Below are positions 48,228 through 48,521 of a stretch of DNA of 48,521 nucleotides, piece by piece. The stretch's first letter is position 1, and each line of letters starts with the position of its first letter. The stretch spans positions 1-48,521 of the forward strand of contig JBKQIY010000145.1 in assembly GCA_052148155.1 (NCBI GenBank), written 5' to 3'. This stretch comes from JBBQER01 sp052148155. Its GTDB lineage: Bacteria; Actinomycetota; Acidimicrobiia; IMCC26256; PALSA-610. A program made the position numbers and the translations under genes. Below the pieces are notes generated by a model. It saw nothing but the letters and a program-made list of their open reading frames with translations, did not search any database and was not told the origin of the DNA.

Positions 48228-48521
48228 CTACTGCAGGAGCTTGAGGATCGTCTGCGGGACGGCGTTGGCCTGTGCGAGCATGGCGGTGCCGGCCTGGAGC
48301 AGGATCTGATCTGTCGTGAAGTTGACCATCTCGAGGCTCATGTCGGTGTCGACGATCGACGAGTCCGAGGCCTGAAGGTTCTCGGTGGTCGTCTGAAGGT
48401 TCGAGACGGACGCCTGGATCCGGTTTTGGACGGCGCCGAGCTGACCACGGTCGTTCGCTACCTCGGTCAACGCGTTGTTCACGAGCACCTGCGCGCTGGC
48501 GTAGCTGCTCGTGTCGGGGAC
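48228..48521 (-). CDS. fliC: flagellin, C-terminal part (5' end outside window)
   Basis: The frame is open to the last base of the window, so only the last 97 residues are seen. VANDRGQLGAVQNRIQASVS then LQTTTENLQASDSSIVDTDM and LEMVNFTTDQILLQAGTAML, AQANAVPQTILKLLQ is the conserved D1/D0 end of bacterial flagellins. This region packs in the filament core and binds FliS. Glycan acceptor sites would lie in the D2/D3 part outside the window. A strong hairpin follows, then fliD. Confidence 0.97.
   Translation of the reverse strand, partial: VPDTSSYASAQVLVNNALTEVANDRGQLGAVQNRIQASVSNLQTTTENLQASDSSIVDTDMSLEMVNFTTDQILLQAGTAMLAQANAVPQTILKLLQ

Noticed and set aside
48188..48242. A caggagctt repeat suggesting a duplicated flagellin tail.
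   Set aside because: The match is only about nine bases and no further flagellin-like codons surround the second copy.

Overview
The window is high-GC DNA from a flagellated actinobacterium. A WhiB-family iron-sulfur regulator (12277-12558) points to Actinobacteria. The flagellar gene order, the many GTG/TTG starts and the acyl-CoA genes would fit an uncultured lineage such as Acidimicrobiia, but that class-level placement is inference. No tRNA, rRNA, CRISPR array, insertion sequence or transposase was seen.

Left part (1-12558), metabolism and envelope. A tightly overlapping plus-strand operon (1-5207) encodes the end of an acyl-CoA dehydrogenase, two tandem crotonase paralogues, two small alpha/beta-barrel-like proteins and an acyl-CoA synthetase. 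Consecutive genes overlap by 4 bases, except the first junction. Both crotonases carry histidine where classical enoyl-CoA hydratases carry their two catalytic glutamates. Next come a GT2 glycosyltransferase (minus) and, divergently, a 1331-residue membrane protein that fuses a GT-C-like half to a PTPS-related/YfhO-like half through a minisatellite-encoded linker. An amidohydrolase and a LacI-family regulator are convergent. A near-perfect palindrome with a central CG overlaps the probable -35 box of the amidohydrolase and is a candidate LacI operator. A WhiB gene closes this part.

Middle part (12599-32739), the core flagellar cluster, all on the minus strand. In transcription order it is flgB, flgC, fliE, fliF, fliG, fliH, fliI, fliJ, fliK, flgD, flgE, flbD, fliL, fliM, fliN, fliO, fliP, fliQ, fliR, flhB, flhA, flhF and a small membrane protein. 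Together these encode the basal body, switch, export apparatus, hook and hook assembly factors. motA/motB are absent from their frequent place between flbD and fliL. FlhF has lost its P-loop lysine, FliM lacks the N-terminal CheY-P-binding motif, FliN and FliP have N-terminal extensions, and FlgD shares a domain with FlgE.

Right part (32955-48521), flagellin glycosylation and filament genes. A plus-strand operon (32955-40166) encodes an unknown helical protein, PseI, PseG, a PseF-GNAT (PseH-like) fusion, an N-acetyl sugar amidotransferase, and HisH and HisF paralogues. It converges on a minus-strand set: flagellin (3' end only), fliD, fliS, a fliT-like gene, a TPR-glycosyltransferase, pseB and pseC. 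Together these form a complete pseudaminic acid route (PseB, C, H, G, I, F), an amidination module, and a FlmG-like candidate flagellin glycosyltransferase.

Six sites matching the flagellar sigma-28/WhiG type promoter (TMAR-N15-GCCGATMR, always with a 15-base spacer) lie just upstream of flgB, the unknown leader gene, flbD, fliM, flhA and the TPR-glycosyltransferase. They suggest that flagellum assembly and its glycosylation form one regulon.
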